Shown here in pieces: positions 25,067 through 33,883 of a DNA stretch of 64,000 nt. The DNA comes from Achromobacter mucicolens. GTDB taxonomy: Bacteria; Pseudomonadota; Gammaproteobacteria; Burkholderiales; Burkholderiaceae_B. The stretch is from positions 1-64,000 of the forward strand of contig NZ_CADIJP010000026.1 in NCBI RefSeq assembly GCF_902859725.1. Reading direction: 5' to 3'. The notes beneath the pieces were generated by a model. That model saw only the letters and a list, made by a program, of their open reading frames with translations, did no database searches and was not told where the DNA came from. Positions within the stretch are counted from its first letter, which is position 1. Each line of letters begins with the position of its first letter. A program made the position numbers and the translations under genes.

Positions 25067-27682
25067 GTGACGATTTTGCGGGAGATTCATGCATGGTCCA
25101 AGGGCTTAGCGGCTTGGCAGCAAGATGCTATCGCGCGGCTGTATGCGAACCGGGTGTTGTCCGAACCTGAACAAGCGGATGTATATGCCTTGGCCAAGGC
25201 AGAGTATGGGATCCCCGACCCGGATAATCGGGTGCCTCGGCAGTTGAAAGATGCGGAAGTAGCTCCCCCCCAAGATCCTACGCGACTAGTGCAGTTGGTT
25301 GCCATCAAAGAGGTCTCACACGTCAATGCCTTGGCTAGAGGAGCGAAACTCCCATTGGCCAGCTCGGGACTGACCGTCATATACGGTGAGAATGGAGCGA
25401 GTAAATCTGGCTACTCTCGGATATTCAAACATGCCTGCCGGGCGAGAAGCCAATCTGAGGCCATTCTTCCAGACGCAAAGTTGGATCCGAAACAGGTCGG
25501 TACGCCGAGTGCTATCTTCGAAACTCTGATAGATGATCAGCCTACGGACTTAGCTTGGACCCATGGTCAGGCCGCGCCCGCAGCACTGGCTGATGTCTCC
25601 ATCTTCGATAGCCACTGCGCTCGCGCATACATCGACAACAACGGCGACTTTGCCTATGTGCCGTACGGGCTCGATATCTTGGAGAGTCTGGTCGCGCTAT
25701 GCGACAAGCTGAGGGCCAAGGTTAATGCCGAGCATCTCGCCAATACCCCCTCAAACGCTGCGTATGCCGCTTTGCTTACCGGTGGGACGGAGGTGGCTAC
25801 GGCTTTGAGTAACATCCCGGCCAAGACCAAGGCGGCCGACATTACGAGGTTGGCCACGCTTACAGATGAGGAGCAGGCCAGGTTGCAGGTGTTGGTGAAG
25901 GTACTGGCTGAAGCAGATCCCAAAGCAAAAGCTCAGGCGCTGAGAGAACGAGAGATGCGCCTTGAAGGGCTAAGGACTCGAATCACGACCGCCATGGACA
26001 CGGTGAGTGACCGGAACTTTAGCAACCTAAAGGAGCTGATCTCCAAGCAGAGAACGGCCACAGTCCTCGCGGATCAGGCCGCCGAAGGGTTCAAATCGAT
26101 GCCAGGCCAGTTACCAGGAACGGGTGGAGAAGAGTGGCAGAAGCTCTTCATTGCCGCTCGCGAGTTTGCCGCGCTCTCCCATCACGGGCATGAATTCCCA
26201 AACTTGCCAGAGGGCTCGTCATGCCCCCTCTGCCAGAACCCGTTGGGTCATGCGGGGGTGGATCGGCTCAAGCAGTTCGATGCGTTCATTGAACAGCAGG
26301 CCGAGCGGAATGCCAGAGAAGCGCGCCAGGCAGCCAAGGACGAATACAGATCCGTTGACAAGGCAGTCCTAAGCCTCGGCCTACAGGATGGACTGAAAGA
26401 GGAGCTGGAGGGCCTAGACCCCGTCCTGGCCGCGGCCTGCGTAGCGTACGAAACGGCGCTGTCAGCTCGGCAAGCTGCCGTACGTCTGGCTGCGGGCGGC
26501 AAGCTGGCCTGGGATGATATTGCGGCGTTGCCTGACGACGTGAGGCCGACGCTTGGCAAGATTATCGAGGCCCTGCAAGCCCAAGCTAAGGCACTGATCG
26601 CCAGTGCAGATGAGAAGGCACGCGCTGTCCTTGAGACGGAAAAGACCCATCTAGATGCACGTCATAAGCTAGCCGCAGTGAAAGAGGCCGTATTGGAGGT
26701 TATCGCGAAACATGAGCTTTGCAAAAAGCTTAAGGCGTGTGCTGGCAGCATGGGTTCGATTGCCATATCCAAGAAGAGTACCGAGCTAGCCGACACAATG
26801 GCCAGTGAGGAAGTCGCCGAAGTCCTAAGGGAAGAGCTCACCAAACTTAAAGTACATGAACTCAACGTGGTGATGAAGCCGGTCACCACCAAGGGCCGAC
26901 CGAAGTTCAAGCTAGTGCTGGAAATGCCAGGAGGAGCGAACCCTGCCGCAGTTCTGAGTGAAGGTGAGCAACGGGCCATCGCATTGGCCTCCTTCCTCAC
27001 CGAAGTCAGGTTGGCCAGGGGAAAAGGCGGCGTTGTGTTTGACGATCCAGTGTCGTCTCTCGATCACAAACGTAGGTGGGAGGTTGCGGAGAGACTCGTA
27101 AAAGAAGCCGCGAACCGACAGGTCATCGTCTTCACGCATGACCTGTATTTCCTCTGCTTCCTTGAGCAGAAAGCAGATGCCTCGACCGTTCCCATCGTGA
27201 AGAGTTATATCCGCAAACTGAAGGGGGCCTTCGGCGTTCATTCTGAAGAGCTGCCGTTCGATGTGTTGAGCACTAAGGATCGCGTGAAGCGTCTGCGAGA
27301 GGCTTTGGTCGCGGTTGACCGGGCGAGACGAGATGGAGATGACGACGAGCAGCGCCGACTAACTAAGGAGGTCTATGGCAACCTGCGGTTAGCTTGGGAG
27401 CGGTCAGTAGAGGAGGTGTTGTTCAATGGTGCCGTCCAGCGCTTTGGAGAGGGTGTGTACACCCAGCGGCTAAGGGCAGTCATAGTCACCGATGATGACT
27501 ACCGAGAGATCTATGACGGCATGACGAAAGCGTCAAAATTTGAGCATGATGCTGCGCTTGGTGTTGGGCGACTACCCGTACCGGATCCACAAGACGTGCG
27601 CGCTGATGTTGAGCGCCTAGACACTTGGAGAGAGGCGGTGCAAAAACGTCGACAGGTGGTTCAAGCGGCTCGTCCGGCATGA
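25067..27682 (+). CDS. PrrC/RloC-like AAA ATPase (AAA_13 type), candidate defence protein
   Basis: The 871-residue protein has an SMC/Rad50-like plan. Walker A is GENGASKS at 107-114, a long coiled coil runs either side of a zinc-hook CPLC (Cys386, Cys389), the ABC signature-like LSEGEQRA and Walker B GGVVFDDPVSSLD follow, and FTHD is the H-loop. The C-terminal domain contains R774-x3-E778 and His827, resembling the Arg-Glu-His set of PrrC/RloC anticodon nucleases. RloC is a phage-activated tRNA-Lys-type nuclease, so an abortive infection role fits. The Walker A third glycine is Ser112, which may weaken ATP turnover. AGGAG lies 8 nt before the GTG start. Nuclease activity is inference. Confidence 0.82.
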   Translation: MTILREIHAWSKGLAAWQQDAIARLYANRVLSEPEQADVYALAKAEYGIPDPDNRVPRQLKDAEVAPPQDPTRLVQLVAIKEVSHVNALARGAKLPLASSGLTVIYGENGASKSGYSRIFKHACRARSQSEAILPDAKLDPKQVGTPSAIFETLIDDQPTDLAWTHGQAAPAALADVSIFDSHCARAYIDNNGDFAYVPYGLDILESLVALCDKLRAKVNAEHLANTPSNAAYAALLTGGTEVATALSNIPAKTKAADITRLATLTDEEQARLQVLVKVLAEADPKAKAQALREREMRLEGLRTRITTAMDTVSDRNFSNLKELISKQRTATVLADQAAEGFKSMPGQLPGTGGEEWQKLFIAAREFAALSHHGHEFPNLPEGSSCPLCQNPLGHAGVDRLKQFDAFIEQQAERNAREARQAAKDEYRSVDKAVLSLGLQDGLKEELEGLDPVLAAACVAYETALSARQAAVRLAAGGKLAWDDIAALPDDVRPTLGKIIEALQAQAKALIASADEKARAVLETEKTHLDARHKLAAVKEAVLEVIAKHELCKKLKACAGSMGSIAISKKSTELADTMASEEVAEVLREELTKLKVHELNVVMKPVTTKGRPKFKLVLEMPGGANPAAVLSEGEQRAIALASFLTEVRLARGKGGVVFDDPVSSLDHKRRWEVAERLVKEAANRQVIVFTHDLYFLCFLEQKADASTVPIVKSYIRKLKGAFGVHSEELPFDVLSTKDRVKRLREALVAVDRARRDGDDDEQRRLTKEVYGNLRLAWERSVEEVLFNGAVQRFGEGVYTQRLRAVIVTDDDYREIYDGMTKASKFEHDAALGVGRLPVPDPQDVRADVERLDTWREAVQKRRQVVQAARPA

Positions 27683-27922
27683 GAACGGCTTATAGGGATC
27701 TGTGTGCGATTGGCCTGGCCTGGTCCTCAGTAAGTGTAAACAACGCTCGAATCGAGCCTGAAGTGTTTGCGATCTTGGCCTTGTGGCTGGCTCTTGAGAT
27801 CTCTGAACACGCTCACAAAAAGGATGTTTACAGTTTGGTTCGCACATCTGGCTGCTGGCGAAAGGGCGTGTTTCGTGCTTCAGCACGGCATGGGTGTCCC
27901 TAATGGCGAGCATCTGGAGGGC

Positions 27923-28354
27923 TCAATCCATTCGCTGACGTATATCCAGTAGGACACGCGAGAGTCCCTGGTCGGACAGCTCATAGGGATGTTCGAAACA
28001 GTCGACCCTTATCCACTGAGAGCGCTGTCCGGGATGGACATATCCTTCGAAGTCATCGACGAGAAGGCACTGTTGAACCGTTGCACCACGGATCCTTGCC
28101 AAGTCCTTGGTGGTCCCTTTCCACCACACGTATTCAATTTGCGCAAACCAGCCGGGTGCCTGGTCTTCATCAACAAGAAGTTCTGCGATTGGGCGAAACC
28201 TTGCTTCGCTCACCGTCGTGTACATCACGATCCTTGGGAAAATCTCATGGCACCGAATCAGGAAGTCGTTGAGTCCAGGTCGAGGGATTTGGCTGGTGGC
28301 GTTAGAAATTAACGTGCCCTCTAAGTCGAGGGCAAGGATGTTGGGGCGAGGCAT
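27923..28354 (-). CDS. HAD-superfamily hydrolase, NLI-interacting-factor-like
   Basis: The 143-residue protein shows HAD motifs: DLEGT (Asp10, with Glu12 in place of the usual second Asp), MYTT as motif II, a lysine in WWKG (Lys79) as motif III and LLVDDFEGY (Asp100, Asp101) as motif IV. The small size and the capless layout match NIF/SCP-like phosphatases. The Glu replacing the acid/base Asp may reduce phosphatase activity or change the substrate. AAAGG precedes the ATG. It may be the last gene of the leftward unit starting near 29355, 96 nt away. Confidence 0.7.
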   Translation of the reverse strand: MPRPNILALDLEGTLISNATSQIPRPGLNDFLIRCHEIFPRIVMYTTVSEARFRPIAELLVDEDQAPGWFAQIEYVWWKGTTKDLARIRGATVQQCLLVDDFEGYVHPGQRSQWIRVDCFEHPYELSDQGLSRVLLDIRQRMD

Positions 28355-28450
28355 ATGTGAAGCCTTTGTAAAAAATGGAAGGGCGGCAATACTGAGGACA
28401 TGCTCCAGCTCTTGAAGCGGAGGCAGGCCGCGCCGGGAGGACTGTGGAGA

Positions 28451-28648
28451 TCATTCTTGGCCGCCATCCCCGCTGCCAGCGGGCACCGCGCTTTCCCCTG
28501 TGGCAATACGAGCTTCCAATGTGCCATCTGCACGTAGTTCGAATTGAAGTCTGTCGCCAGGCCTGAGAGACAGCTTCTCGCGGATGGCGCCGGGGATCGT
28601 CACCCTGCCTTTGGTGCTCAGCTTCGCTGAGATCTGCTCATCCGTCAT
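28451..28648 (-). CDS. AbrB/MazE-type swapped-hairpin regulator (antitoxin-like)
   Basis: The 65-residue product is a typical AbrB/SpoVT domain: ISAKLSTKGRVTIPGAIREK followed by LRPGDRLQFELRADG. Such proteins bind DNA as dimers and often serve as antitoxins. Its ATG overlaps the stop of the upstream hypothetical gene by ATGA. No VapC- or MazF-like partner is visible next to it, so a direct toxin cannot be named; the upstream protein is the coupled candidate. Confidence 0.85.
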   Translation of the reverse strand: MTDEQISAKLSTKGRVTIPGAIREKLSLRPGDRLQFELRADGTLEARIATGESAVPAGSGDGGQE

Positions 28649-29355
28649 GCCTTAGGTGCATTCTCACGTCGCCGAAGCTCCAGCAGTTCCGAGCGCATGG
28701 AGTTTGCTGATCTGAGGAGGTTAATGACTGAGTTCCAGTATTCCGCGCCTAAGTCCCCATCCTCATGAGCGAGTCGCCAGAGCGTTCGAACTGCCTCGTT
28801 CAGGTCGATAGGTTGGTCAGAGTTATCGCCTCCTGCGTTTGCCAGGGAAATGAGGCTTGAGTTTGAGGTCTCGATCATCTCCTTGCTTCCTGGCCAGCCT
28901 TGGTCGGATCCGGCACGAGTGTTGAATGACGCACTATCGTTTGCTACACGCGTCGGAAGAAGCGGAACAACTTTGTGCGGATGTAGAGGAAGCAGGCGTT
29001 GCAGTTCTGACGCCGACAGTCCATAGATGGGCCGAAACATTCGGTAGATCACTTCATCATGGTCTTGGGCGACATATTGGAAGACAGGGCAGCTTGCCTC
29101 TAGCGCGTCGTCGTCGCTGTCGTCATCCGGCTCAAGCAAACCCAAGGCTTTCGTGCATTCGATGAGCAGGTCCCGCATTAGCGATCGACTTTCTCGTGGC
29201 AGATCTGCTCGTCGCAGAAGTTCCTCAGCCTCCACGCGATGATGGCCGCTCTCGCCTAACTCGATTCCGATGGCCATCATTGTGCGAAGGAGTCGCTTTG
29301 CCGGATCACCTAGGTCAGAGGTGTCAAGAGCGTTGGGGTGAAAGTAGATCATCTG
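28645..29355 (-). CDS. Hypothetical protein coupled to the AbrB-type regulator
   Basis: I do not recognise this product (236 residues from the ATG at 29355; an in-frame TTG at 29424 would give 259). It is acidic, with a DDDSDDDALEA stretch around the centre and a helical C-terminus (SVINLLRSANSMRSELLELR). No Shine-Dalgarno marks either start. The 4-nt overlap with the AbrB-type gene makes a two-gene unit, divergent from the XRE regulator. A toxin-antitoxin or regulator-target pair is conceivable, not shown. Confidence 0.6.
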   Translation of the reverse strand, partial: QMIYFHPNALDTSDLGDPAKRLLRTMMAIGIELGESGHHRVEAEELLRRADLPRESRSLMRDLLIECTKALGLLEPDDDSDDDALEASCPVFQYVAQDHDEVIYRMFRPIYGLSASELQRLLPLHPHKVVPLLPTRVANDSASFNTRAGSDQGWPGSKEMIETSNSSLISLANAGGDNSDQPIDLNEAVRTLWRLAHEDGDLGAEYWNSVINLLRSANSMRSELLELRRRENAPKA

Positions 29356-29511
29356 GGGGGCCGAGAAAATATGCTCCAGCCTACTGGTCTCTACTTGGCA
29401 TGGGGGCTTTATTGCTGGGGGCAATGGGATTGCGCTGACGGCAATGCCTCATCGTGCGCCACATCTAGCTATACGCCTGTGGGCATGTGCCCGTTCTATT
29501 AGGCAAGAATT

Positions 29512-29985
29512 ATGGAGAAAGGAAATAAGGGCCTTCGGCTCCGACACGCTTTGCGAGTTGCCATGCGCGAACGTTCGCATACTGTTTCGCAGCTGGCCGC
29601 TCACGTCGGGGTCAGTCAGAGCTACCTGTCTCAGTTGTTGAACGGTGACAAGGCGATGGATGCAGTTAGCGATCAGCATTTGCGGCGGTTCGCGGCGTAT
29701 CTCGGTATGCCGCCGATCGGGGCCTTCGTGCTCGCAGGTCGGCTGGAGTTGGCCGACTTCATCGAGGACATCCCGACCTTCGAAGAGGGGATTTCGAGAG
29801 GGCTGGCTTCGATTAGCAGCAGTCCATCAGCGGCAGAGGCAGGGGTTGATCTCACGGACTTCGAACGCCTGCCTGTTCCAATGAAGGTACTTATTGTTCT
29901 GCTGAATCAGCGCGCTCAGCTTGAGGACTTCCTCCGGCCGATGGGAGGTTGGTGGTTGACGCGGAGGATCAAGCTTCAGGATTGA
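29512..29985 (+). CDS. XRE-family helix-turn-helix regulator
   Basis: The 157-residue protein has an N-terminal Cro/CI HTH (RSHTVSQLAAHVGVSQSYLS then QLLNGDKAMDAVSDQHLRRF) and a C-terminal 90 residues without a known domain. It is divergent from the hypothetical/AbrB pair and has its own strong terminator. It probably controls that divergent unit or itself. Confidence 0.82.
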   Translation: MEKGNKGLRLRHALRVAMRERSHTVSQLAAHVGVSQSYLSQLLNGDKAMDAVSDQHLRRFAAYLGMPPIGAFVLAGRLELADFIEDIPTFEEGISRGLASISSSPSAAEAGVDLTDFERLPVPMKVLIVLLNQRAQLEDFLRPMGGWWLTRRIKLQD

Positions 29986-30001
29986 TTTGCGTTGAACTTG
30001 G

Positions 30002-30031
30002 CCCCCACGCTATGTAGCAGTGGGGGTTTTT
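30002..30031 (+). terminator. Terminator of the XRE regulator gene
   Basis: CCCCCAC (30002-30008) pairs with GTGGGGG (30020-30026), followed by five Ts. Confidence 0.85.
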
Positions 30032-30104
30032 GCATGACTATCGGTTCAGGCCCGTCTTGCTCCTCCGTGTCTCAGCTAACTATCATGAGGCTGCCGGGGA
30101 TACT

Positions 30105-30384
30105 GGCGCATCAATCTTTGGCAAAGAAGGGCTTCATATGCTCCTCATTCAGATTGAATGCCGATTCGCTCTTACGGTGGGCATAGTGTTTCAGCAGCGT
30201 TTCCAGCTTGTCGTGCAACATGCTGCCACCACCGTGAATGCCCTGGGTTCCCTTGGGCCTATTGCTTTGGGTAGCGGGGCGTCGTAGTCCTCATCTTTAG
30301 ATCCATCGTTCTTGAAGCCTACCTTCCAAAAGCGAAGACGCCACGTGCCGTCCTCGGTCTGATACAGATTTGAGGCGATAGGTG
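30105..30384 (-). pseudogene. Decayed partial copy of the neighbouring tyrosine recombinase
   Basis: This region is similar at the DNA level to the 3' part of the recombinase gene at 31424-33526. It covers the end (GCAAAGAAGGGCTTCATATG against its counterpart at 31433) and the segment encoding LYQTEDGTWRLRFWK, with roughly 200 nt deleted between them and frameshifts. It abuts an IS3 transposase fragment, which suggests that insertion followed by deletion made it. Confidence 0.75.
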
Positions 30385-30800
30385 TTGAAAGAGCCGACAA
30401 TGTAGTAGTTGATATCGGTGACGGCCTCAGCGGGATTGGCGTAGTTCCGTTGCCAGATCCGCTCCATCTTCAATTTCAGGAAGAAGCGTCCCATCCCGGC
30501 GTCATCCCGGCAGTTCCCTTGCGACTCATGCTGGTGAGCAGGCCGTGGCGAGCCAGCAGATCGCGGTGAGCCTGGCTGGCGTACCGGCGGCCACAGTGGG
30601 TATGCCCAATCAAGCTGGGCGCGGGTTGGCGCTGCGCGATGGTGATGCGTAAGGCCGCGTAGACGAGCTCCGCATGCATGGTGGGTGCCATCACCCAGCC
30701 GACGACCTTGCGCAAGTACAGGTCCATCACGGCGGCCAGATAAAGCCAGCCACGTTTCGTGCGGATTTAGGTCATGTCGGCCACCCAGGCCCGAACAGTT
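30380..30800 (-). pseudogene. IS3-family transposase (orfB, rve) fragment
   Basis: Minus-strand pieces read WVADMT, stop, IRTKRGWLYLAAVMDLYLRK, then ERIWQRNYANPAEAVTDIN and FNTYRLKSVS. They match the DDE core and C-terminus of IS3-type orfB transposases (WVADMTYIRT, GWLYLAVV-DLYSR, PAEA, YNT). A stop codon replaces the Tyr after DMT, and a frameshift separates the two parts. No terminal repeats or orfA remain. Confidence 0.75.
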
Positions 30801-30940
30801 GGTCTCAGCTCCAGGTTTGCCTTGAGCTACCCCTACGATCGCCTACGTTGCCCATCGCAGGTCCAGCTCCAACAAAAGAGCAGAGGGTTCTGGTCGGCGC
30901 CTCCAAAGGTACTTCGACCGTAGAGGTAGGTACGCCCTGA

Positions 30941-31054
30941 TGTCTGAAAACCTCTCGTTCACCCTGCGAAACCGGGTAAACATGTCTGAAAAGTAGTCAC
31001 TTACCGCTTTTTTTGTCTGAAAAGTGCGCGATTACTGTCCAATATGTCTGAAAA
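30941..31054 (+). repeat. Four TGTCTGAAAA repeats, probable IS21-type end
   Basis: Exact 10-bp copies at 30941, 30983, 31014 and 31045 (spacing 42, 31, 31). Multiple short repeats near one end are typical of transposase-binding sites of IS21-like elements. An istB fragment lies 50 nt further on. Confidence 0.6.
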
Positions 31055-31103
31055 CTACCGCCTAGCAAACCTTCTGTGAGCGTCCTTGTTTGCATAGCAA
31101 TCA

Positions 31104-31325
31104 TTACTTCAAGTCAGGAGCTGGTTCTCGATATGCTGGGAACTTGGCCACCTTCATCTGATAGGCAATAGATCGCACCTCCCGCTCGGTAAGCTCGGCC
31201 CGTAGAAGCTGGCTCAAGATGGGAGAGCAGCTCTGGTATGCCGGAGAGTCTTGCTGCACGAGGTCGGTGAGCGCTTGAGCCATACCGTGCAGCTTGAGCG
31301 CCTTCAAGCGCTCGATTAGGCCCAA
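31104..31325 (-). pseudogene. IstB-like (IS21 helper ATPase) N-terminal fragment
   Basis: About 74 codons encode LSLGLIERLKALKLHGMAQA and later LLRAELTEREVRSIAYQMKV, the N-terminal helical region of IstB. The frame stops at YREPAPDLK, before the Walker A that follows in complete IstB proteins, so the ATPase part is missing. No istA is seen. Confidence 0.75.
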
Positions 31326-31423
31326 GCTTAGCGTGGGCCCTTTTAATTGACGGTCGATGCTGTGCCAACAGTGTGCCATTCTGCCGACGTAGCGTGAGGG
31401 TGGGCGCATAGGAAAATTTGGTA

Positions 31424-33526
31424 TCAATCCTCGGCGAAGAAGGACCTCATATGTTCTTCGTGTAGGTTGAATGCTGATTCGCTCTTGCGATGAGCGTAGT
31501 GCTTCAGCACGGTTTCCAGCTTGTCATGCAACAGGGCTGCGACCACCGTGTAATGCCCGGGGTTCCTATTCAGGAAGTCAGTCGCTACGATGTGTCGGAC
31601 AGCGTGCATCCGCAGGCGTGAGACCTCCGGGATGTAATTCTGAGCCACGCCAGCCATCAACTGTCCGACGTCCTTGTGCATATTGCCGTGGAGGTTGGGA
31701 AACACCCAAGGGGCGCCTAGATTGCGCCGAATCAAAACGGGTCGGTATACGTCCAGGTACTCCTCGATCCGGGAGGCCAGGGCTTTGGGAAGTGGCGCGT
31801 CGTAGTCATCATCTTTTGATCCGTCGTTCTTGAAGTCCCCTTTCCAGAAGCGCAGGCGCCACGTGCCGTCCTCAGCTTGATAAAGGTTCGAGGCATATGC
31901 GGAGAACTCTCCCGGCTTGATGTACTTCATGATGGTCAGCGTACGGTGCCGAAGCGGGTTGGACAGGGAAATAGCAACGAGCAGAGCATCTCGCTTGTAC
32001 GTAGCCTGAAACGCCGAACCCGGTGCGCAGTTCGCGGCAGCGATGTCCAGTTGCTTGATTGCCCGTTTGAACGGCACCAACGGATCGTCAAGGCTGAGCA
32101 AGTGAAGCAAGGGTGCTTTGGGGTCGCGCGATTTTTTGCCTTTCCCGGCTTGTTGCCATGATTTGCACAGGCTGTGCGTCTCATCGCACAGTTGCTGCCA
32201 TGTCCGGTCGCGAGCGAATTCCTGCACCTTCTCCAGAAGCTGAGGGTGCTGCCACAGGTATCCGTCTCCCGGGTTCGTCAGGTTGCAGACGGCGCCAGCC
32301 ACATTGATGTGCCCGTTGTGTATGGTGTGGCCAGAGCGTGCCTTCATGAACTGGAGGTATGCCTCTAGGTTCTCAGGGATCACCAAGTGGGCAAGTGTTT
32401 GCACCTTGTCCACGGGCAGTCCCAGCCCTGCTACGGCGGTGTTTCCTTCTTTCGGTTTGCTCAGAAACCCGAGGAACGCGCGAACGATCTGAAAGTTGCG
32501 GGAAGCGCTGGGGCTGTAGTAGCCCTCCGTGACGCAGCAGAACTGCTCACTCGAGATCTCCGGCCCCACTTGATCCTTGGCAAGCACGCGCCAGCGTCCG
32601 CGAGGTGACCGTCGCAGGCCAACCGGGTGCTCGGCGGTCTTGTAGCGCAAAAGCGCGAACCACTCAGCCTTCAGTTCGCAGCTGAATTCGCTGCGGGGCA
32701 GATAGAAGGGGTCTTTGACCAAGGAGCGCATGCGTTCGATGTACCGGTCGCCAGCCACCACCATTGCGACGCGTGTCTCCTTGCGGGGGTATTCCAGCTT
32801 ACTTTCGAGGAAACCGCGTTCGAGCCCCAGGTGACGCTCCAGGCGACGTAGTGTCGGCATCCCCTTCTTTACGGGGTTCGCGCCATCCATCCAACGTGGC
32901 AGCGTCAGGGGGGCGGCACCGATCGCCTTCGCGATCTCTTCCGGCGTTTGTCCGCTGCTGGCGACGGCCAAGCGCAGCTCTTTGTGGAACATCGAAATGC
33001 CTGACACGGGTGCCAACTGGGCCTTGCGATGCAGGGTGTCCACGGTCTTCTTAATGGCCCTGAGCATGCTTAGCTTATCGGCAGCCGTCTTGCGATTGCC
33101 GCCGGAAATCAGCTGAGCGAACTCTTGCATGCGCTTGAGGAAGTCGGCGGTGAACTCGCGGCTGACGCGCTGACTCAGGTCCTTGCCACAGAACACCAGG
33201 TAGGCCTTCAGGGCGGAGGTGTGGTTGCGCAGTACCTGCTCGGAAAAGGATTCTCGTTCTTGGGTCAGGCGGGTTTTGTGGTGTTCGAGGAGTTGGTTGT
33301 ATGTGATGTCCATTTCGTCTTCGGATAAAGGCGAAACGGGAGGAGCGAAACTCGGTGTGACGCGCGAGGCGAGCTGGGTTTGGTAGCTCACTGCGTACGA
33401 CGAATAGTTGCCTAATTGAAAAATGCCCTGTGCTCTATGCTGTTTTTCTTCCATCGCGTCGCAGTAGTTATCTGAGAACGATGGGTACAATAACATGCTG
33501 AATATAAAATGATTCTTATATGCCAA
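31424..33526 (-). CDS. Large tyrosine recombinase with internal HTH
   Basis: The 700-residue protein ends in a tyrosine recombinase domain: Arg in SNPLRHRTL, His641 and Arg644 in RMHAVRHIVA, His667 in ALLHD and Tyr677 in LKHYAH. Residues 100-170 look like a core-binding helical domain. Around 190-240 a Cro-like HTH (QTPEEIAKAIGAAPLTLPRW) is inserted, which is unusual. The TTG at 33526 gives the longest form; an ATG at 33454 (MEEKQHRAQ) is an alternative start. It lies among IS remnants and has a partial copy at 30.1-30.4 kb. Its own mobile unit is unclear. Confidence 0.8.
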   Translation of the reverse strand: MAYKNHFIFSMLLYPSFSDNYCDAMEEKQHRAQGIFQLGNYSSYAVSYQTQLASRVTPSFAPPVSPLSEDEMDITYNQLLEHHKTRLTQERESFSEQVLRNHTSALKAYLVFCGKDLSQRVSREFTADFLKRMQEFAQLISGGNRKTAADKLSMLRAIKKTVDTLHRKAQLAPVSGISMFHKELRLAVASSGQTPEEIAKAIGAAPLTLPRWMDGANPVKKGMPTLRRLERHLGLERGFLESKLEYPRKETRVAMVVAGDRYIERMRSLVKDPFYLPRSEFSCELKAEWFALLRYKTAEHPVGLRRSPRGRWRVLAKDQVGPEISSEQFCCVTEGYYSPSASRNFQIVRAFLGFLSKPKEGNTAVAGLGLPVDKVQTLAHLVIPENLEAYLQFMKARSGHTIHNGHINVAGAVCNLTNPGDGYLWQHPQLLEKVQEFARDRTWQQLCDETHSLCKSWQQAGKGKKSRDPKAPLLHLLSLDDPLVPFKRAIKQLDIAAANCAPGSAFQATYKRDALLVAISLSNPLRHRTLTIMKYIKPGEFSAYASNLYQAEDGTWRLRFWKGDFKNDGSKDDDYDAPLPKALASRIEEYLDVYRPVLIRRNLGAPWVFPNLHGNMHKDVGQLMAGVAQNYIPEVSRLRMHAVRHIVATDFLNRNPGHYTVVAALLHDKLETVLKHYAHRKSESAFNLHEEHMRSFFAED

Positions 33527-33883
33527 ATAGACCTGTAGTGAAAACGACTACTATATTTGATTCGTTATTTTGACCTATTTTCCGGGATTTCAGTTCTTCC
33601 GTTTCAGGTGGTTGATAGGGGACGTGCGGGGTGGCTTGAAGCCACATTCACTCGCCGAGATTAGGTATAGCGCGTGGCCAGTGGGATGTCGTAGGGAGTC
33701 GTCTTCGGCGGCCCTCCTTTAAAGTTAGTGGGCGGTTGGAGAGCAGGTTGGTTCCATTCCGAGGGAGGGCGGGCAGCAATGCCTCGCCGTGTGTATAGCG
33801 CGAGACACGGCAGATAACAGTGCAAGAAGTGGAATTCGCTACTCTCTCTGCGAACATGACCTCTGGGAGGGCGATACCAACCC
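33527..33883. other. AT-richer spacer with no clear gene
   Basis: The 357 nt hold the promoter region of the recombinase gene (AT-rich, 33527-33600) and sequence continuous with the IS3 relic downstream. No frame shows recognisable similarity. Confidence 0.4.

Noticed and set aside
29512-29985. Toxin-antitoxin call for the XRE gene with the AbrB unit
   Set aside because: Only the regulators are recognisable; no known toxin family is present, so the pair is described without that label.
31310-31345. Terminator-like GGCCCA/TGGGCCC with TTTT
   Set aside because: It lies within the istB-like fragment coding direction and is not downstream of a plus-strand gene.
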